Below are positions 6,890 to 8,584 of a stretch of 8,584 nucleotides of DNA, one piece after another (position 1 is the stretch's first letter; every line of letters starts with the position of its first letter). This stretch comes from HGM04593 sp045588345 (GTDB taxonomy: Bacteria; Bacteroidota; Bacteroidia; Bacteroidales; Bacteroidaceae), in contig JAZNDZ010000131.1 of the NCBI GenBank assembly GCA_045588345.1, forward strand, positions 1 through 8,584, in the 5' to 3' direction. The position numbers were made by a program, and so were the translations under genes. The notes under the pieces were generated by a model that was given only the letters and a program-made list of their open reading frames with translations, did not search any database and had not been told where the DNA came from.

Positions 6890-7357
6890 TCAATAATTGC
6901 GTCTTATTCTGTCAATTTCGCGTTTGTCGTCACGCTCCTTAATAGATTCGCGCTTGTCATATTCGTGCTTGCCTCGCGCAAGTCCTATCACAAGTTTTGC
7001 AAGCCCTTTCTCGTTTATGAACAACCTGGTGGGCACAATGGTGAAACCGGGATTCTTGACAGCCTGCTTGAGTTTGCGGAGTTCCTTGCGTTCAAGCAAC
7101 AGTTTGCGGTCACGACGGGCAGTGTGGTTGTTGTACGAACCATAGAAATACTCGGCAACGTGCATGTTCTTTACCCACAATTCCTCGTTGATGAACGTGC
7201 AGTAGGTATCGACAAGGCTTGCCTTGGATTGCCGTATCGATTTTATCTCAGTACCGGTGAGCACAAGACCAGCCGTGTACGTCTCCGTTATTATATAGTC
7301 GAACGAAGCCCTACGGTTCTTTATGTTTACATTGGAAGCCCTCTTGTCCATAATCAT
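6890..7357 (-). CDS. smpB: SsrA-binding protein SmpB
   Basis: SmpB binds tmRNA and delivers it to stalled ribosomes in trans-translation, so that the incomplete protein is tagged for degradation and the ribosome is freed. 155 aa, normal for the family. Recognisable segments are NRRASFDY (14-21), GTEIKS (35-40), KASLVD (45-50), ELWVKNMHVAEY (59-70), the basic RDRKLLL (82-88), RLFINEKGLAKLVIGLARGK (111-130), and the basic C-terminal tail YDKRESIKERDDKREIDR (133-150), which enters the ribosomal mRNA channel. The ATG at 7357 overlaps the lipoprotein stop in an ATGA, suggesting translational coupling. A second in-frame ATG at 7351 would give 153 aa and is equally plausible. No tmRNA gene is seen in the window. 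Confidence 0.97.
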   Translation of the reverse strand: MIMDKRASNVNIKNRRASFDYIITETYTAGLVLTGTEIKSIRQSKASLVDTYCTFINEELWVKNMHVAEYFYGSYNNHTARRDRKLLLERKELRKLKQAVKNPGFTIVPTRLFINEKGLAKLVIGLARGKHEYDKRESIKERDDKREIDRIRRNY

Positions 7358-8073
7358 CTTACCGGGTTAGCAAAGCGGGCACGTGTGAGAAAAGCCTCCC
7401 TGACCTTTCCCTTCACCTCGCGCTGAAAATAGACCTTTGTATTCAATGTATCGATACCGGCAAGACTGTTTTTCTGTTCAGCAGTGAGAACATCGGCAAC
7501 ACTGTTAAGGTCAAATGTGAGCAGGCTTGTGGAGGTCTTGCTCCCGTTTCTTGGAGCCTTGGCATAAAGGTCGAACATGACTGTATCACCCGACACTCCA
7601 CGCACGGTCATGGCAAACGAAGCACTGCTCTTTTCGCCGTAATACGAGATATTCATGTTCAGGCGGTTCTTCCACACCCAGATGGGGAGTACCCTTCTGT
7701 CATAAAATTCATAAAGCACCAGACTGTCGAAAGGTGTATTGTACTCTGCGGCATCTATGCTCCCCGTCTGTGACAATGGGCGAGTCTTTATAACCTCGCG
7801 CACACTGTGGATTGTGAAGACCGGACGCGGTGTCGTCTGATAATCGTAATAATAACGCAGAACCATGTCGGCTCGGTCACCGGTTTCAAAACCATACTTT
7901 TCCATATTTGAAACAGGGATAGTGGAATCGGAAAATTCAGGAGAAACCGAATGTTTATAGACTGTATAGATGTCATAGAAGTAATTCTCTTCGGTGTATT
8001 CAGGCTCTACCGGACTACAAGAGAAAAACAGCAATGCCATGAGAGGCAAAGCGATATTTAGCATTTTTTTCAT
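7354..8073 (-). CDS. Predicted lipoprotein, possibly NigD-like
   Basis: 239-aa exported protein of unknown function. Residues 2-3 are Lys, followed by a hydrophobic stretch (4-17) and a lipobox-like FFSC ending at C19, so it is probably lipid-anchored in the cell envelope. The residues after C19 (S-P-V-E-P-E) are not the clear acidic surface-export signal of Bacteroidetes, so a periplasm-facing anchor is more likely (inference). The mature part is rich in aromatic and beta-type sequence, with YYYDYQ (74-79), IWVWKNRLNMNISYYG (131-146) and LLTFDLNSV (184-192). The length and the order of these blocks resemble NigD-like lipoproteins (N-terminal OB-like domain plus C-terminal beta-sandwich), but I recognise this only loosely. 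It is the first gene of a probable operon with smpB and metH. The reason for placing an envelope protein ahead of smpB is unknown. Confidence 0.85.
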   Translation of the reverse strand: MKKMLNIALPLMALLFFSCSPVEPEYTEENYFYDIYTVYKHSVSPEFSDSTIPVSNMEKYGFETGDRADMVLRYYYDYQTTPRPVFTIHSVREVIKTRPLSQTGSIDAAEYNTPFDSLVLYEFYDRRVLPIWVWKNRLNMNISYYGEKSSASFAMTVRGVSGDTVMFDLYAKAPRNGSKTSTSLLTFDLNSVADVLTAEQKNSLAGIDTLNTKVYFQREVKGKVREAFLTRARFANPVR

Positions 8074-8112
8074 TCCGTCAGTATCTTTATTTTGTTATAC
8101 AATAATCTACCG

Positions 8113-8142
8113 CGAAGATAACACTAATTTGACAAACATAAA
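8113..8142 (-). promoter_or_regulatory. Candidate promoter for the lipoprotein-smpB-metH operon
   Basis: On the minus strand a TTTA (8142-8139) and a TATCTTCG (8120-8113) are separated by 18 nt, a weaker version of the Bacteroidetes TTTG/TAnnTTTG pair. The implied leader is about 35 nt before the ATG at 8073. The TTCG ending is the same as in the opposing plus-strand promoter. Two other exact -7-like boxes on this strand, TATGTTTG (8140-8133) and TATATTTG (8161-8154), have no -33 partner at proper spacing but could also be used. Confidence 0.4.
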
Positions 8143-8222
8143 CGCCGTTGATGCAAATATATATCCCTTTTATGGTTTTTTATGATGTATTTTATTTTTG
8201 TGAAGAAAAAAATGCGGCAACT

Positions 8223-8253
8223 TTTGCTCAAGACATTATTTTTACTAACTTCG
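8223..8253 (+). promoter_or_regulatory. Bacteroidetes-type promoter for the NifU-like gene
   Basis: TTTG at 8223-8226 and TAACTTCG at 8246-8253 are separated by exactly 19 nt, matching the Bacteroidetes -33/-7 arrangement with one mismatch in the -7 box. Transcription would begin near 8260, giving a leader of roughly 40 nt before the ATG at 8299. The leader is A/T-rich with no Shine-Dalgarno sequence, as usual in this phylum. Confidence 0.65.
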
Positions 8254-8298
8254 CAGATTGAAAGAGACTATGTTTCACATTTTAAACATACAACAATT

Positions 8299-8584
8299 AT
8301 GGTTTATTCACACGAAGTAGAAAACATGTGTGTTGTAAAGAAAGGTCCTAACCACGGTCCTGCTCCAATCCCTGAAGAGGGCAAATGGATTAAGGCTAAG
8401 GAGGTTGCAGACATCTCTGGTTTTACACACGGTATCGGTTGGTGCGCTCCACAGCAGGGTGCATGCAAACTCTCATTGAACATCAAGAACGGTATCATTC
8501 AGGAGGCTCTTGTAGAGACTATCGGTTGTTCAGGTATGACCCACTCAGCAGCTATGGCTTCTGAGATTCTCCCGGGCAAGACAA
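8299..8584 (+). CDS. NifU-like Fe-S cluster scaffold-type protein, N-terminal part
   Basis: Only the first 95 codons are in the window; the gene runs off the right edge. It resembles the NifU/IscU-like 'iron-sulfur cluster assembly scaffold' proteins of Bacteroides and Clostridia, often found beside a GGGtGRT-family protein; that partner would lie outside the window. Cysteines at 11, 49, 56 and 77 are present. C49 and C56 lie in GWCAPQQGACKLSL, and C77 in ETIGCSGMTHSAAMASE, the segment that resembles the IscU core. A role in cluster binding is inferred from family membership and not proven. The ATG at 8299 is the first in frame and follows a well-matched promoter. Codon choice strongly favours GGT, GCT, GTT and CGT-like codons, unlike the GGC/GCC-rich genes to the left, which suggests high expression. 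Confidence 0.8.
   Translation, partial: MVYSHEVENMCVVKKGPNHGPAPIPEEGKWIKAKEVADISGFTHGIGWCAPQQGACKLSLNIKNGIIQEALVETIGCSGMTHSAAMASEILPGKT

Noticed and set aside
8074..8298. Small RNA or tmRNA gene near smpB
   Set aside because: No tRNA-like ends, tag-reading frame or strong paired structure is visible. The region is explained by two divergent promoters.

Overview
The window looks like ordinary chromosomal DNA of a Bacteroidales bacterium (Bacteroides/Prevotella-like). Three things point there. The SmpB, MetH and NifU-like proteins have Bacteroidetes-type sequence. Upstream regions carry Bacteroidetes-style promoter boxes (TTTG, about 19 nt, TAnnTTTG-like) rather than sigma70 -35/-10 boxes. Starts also lack clear Shine-Dalgarno sequences, and there is a lipoprotein of the kind common in that order. 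The genus is inferred, not proven.

Layout, left to right. Positions 1-394 hold no convincing gene. They hold three inverted-repeat structures and, at the right end, a likely intrinsic terminator for the leftward genes. Five genes then lie on the minus strand. Positions 395-1198 encode a DedA/VTT-family membrane protein with an unusual signal-peptide-like N-terminal extension, and 1244-3943 encode a PMCA-type (IIB) calcium P-type ATPase. These two are 45 nt apart and probably one transcript, with promoter elements near 3982-4037. Positions 4064-6802 encode cobalamin-dependent methionine synthase (MetH), which ends cleanly after the B12 domain and so lacks the AdoMet reactivation domain. Positions 6890-7357 encode SmpB of trans-translation. 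Positions 7354-8073 encode a lipoprotein that resembles the NigD-like group. The lipoprotein and smpB reading frames overlap by 4 nt, and smpB and metH are separated by 87 nt containing a perfect 14-bp palindrome.

Positions 8074-8298 form a divergent promoter region. To its right, on the plus strand, a NifU-like Fe-S scaffold-type gene begins at 8299 and runs off the window. Its codon use (GGT, GCT, GTT rich) and a well-matched promoter suggest high expression.

The genes look housekeeping: ribosome rescue, methionine synthesis, calcium export, membrane lipid transport and Fe-S biology. I see no mobile element, CRISPR array, RNA gene, toxin-antitoxin pair or defence system, and no convincing sign of a new multi-gene system. 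The points most worth a second look are the MetH domain loss, the smpB-metH palindrome, the repeat-rich left intergenic region, the DedA N-terminus and the unknown lipoprotein coupled to smpB.
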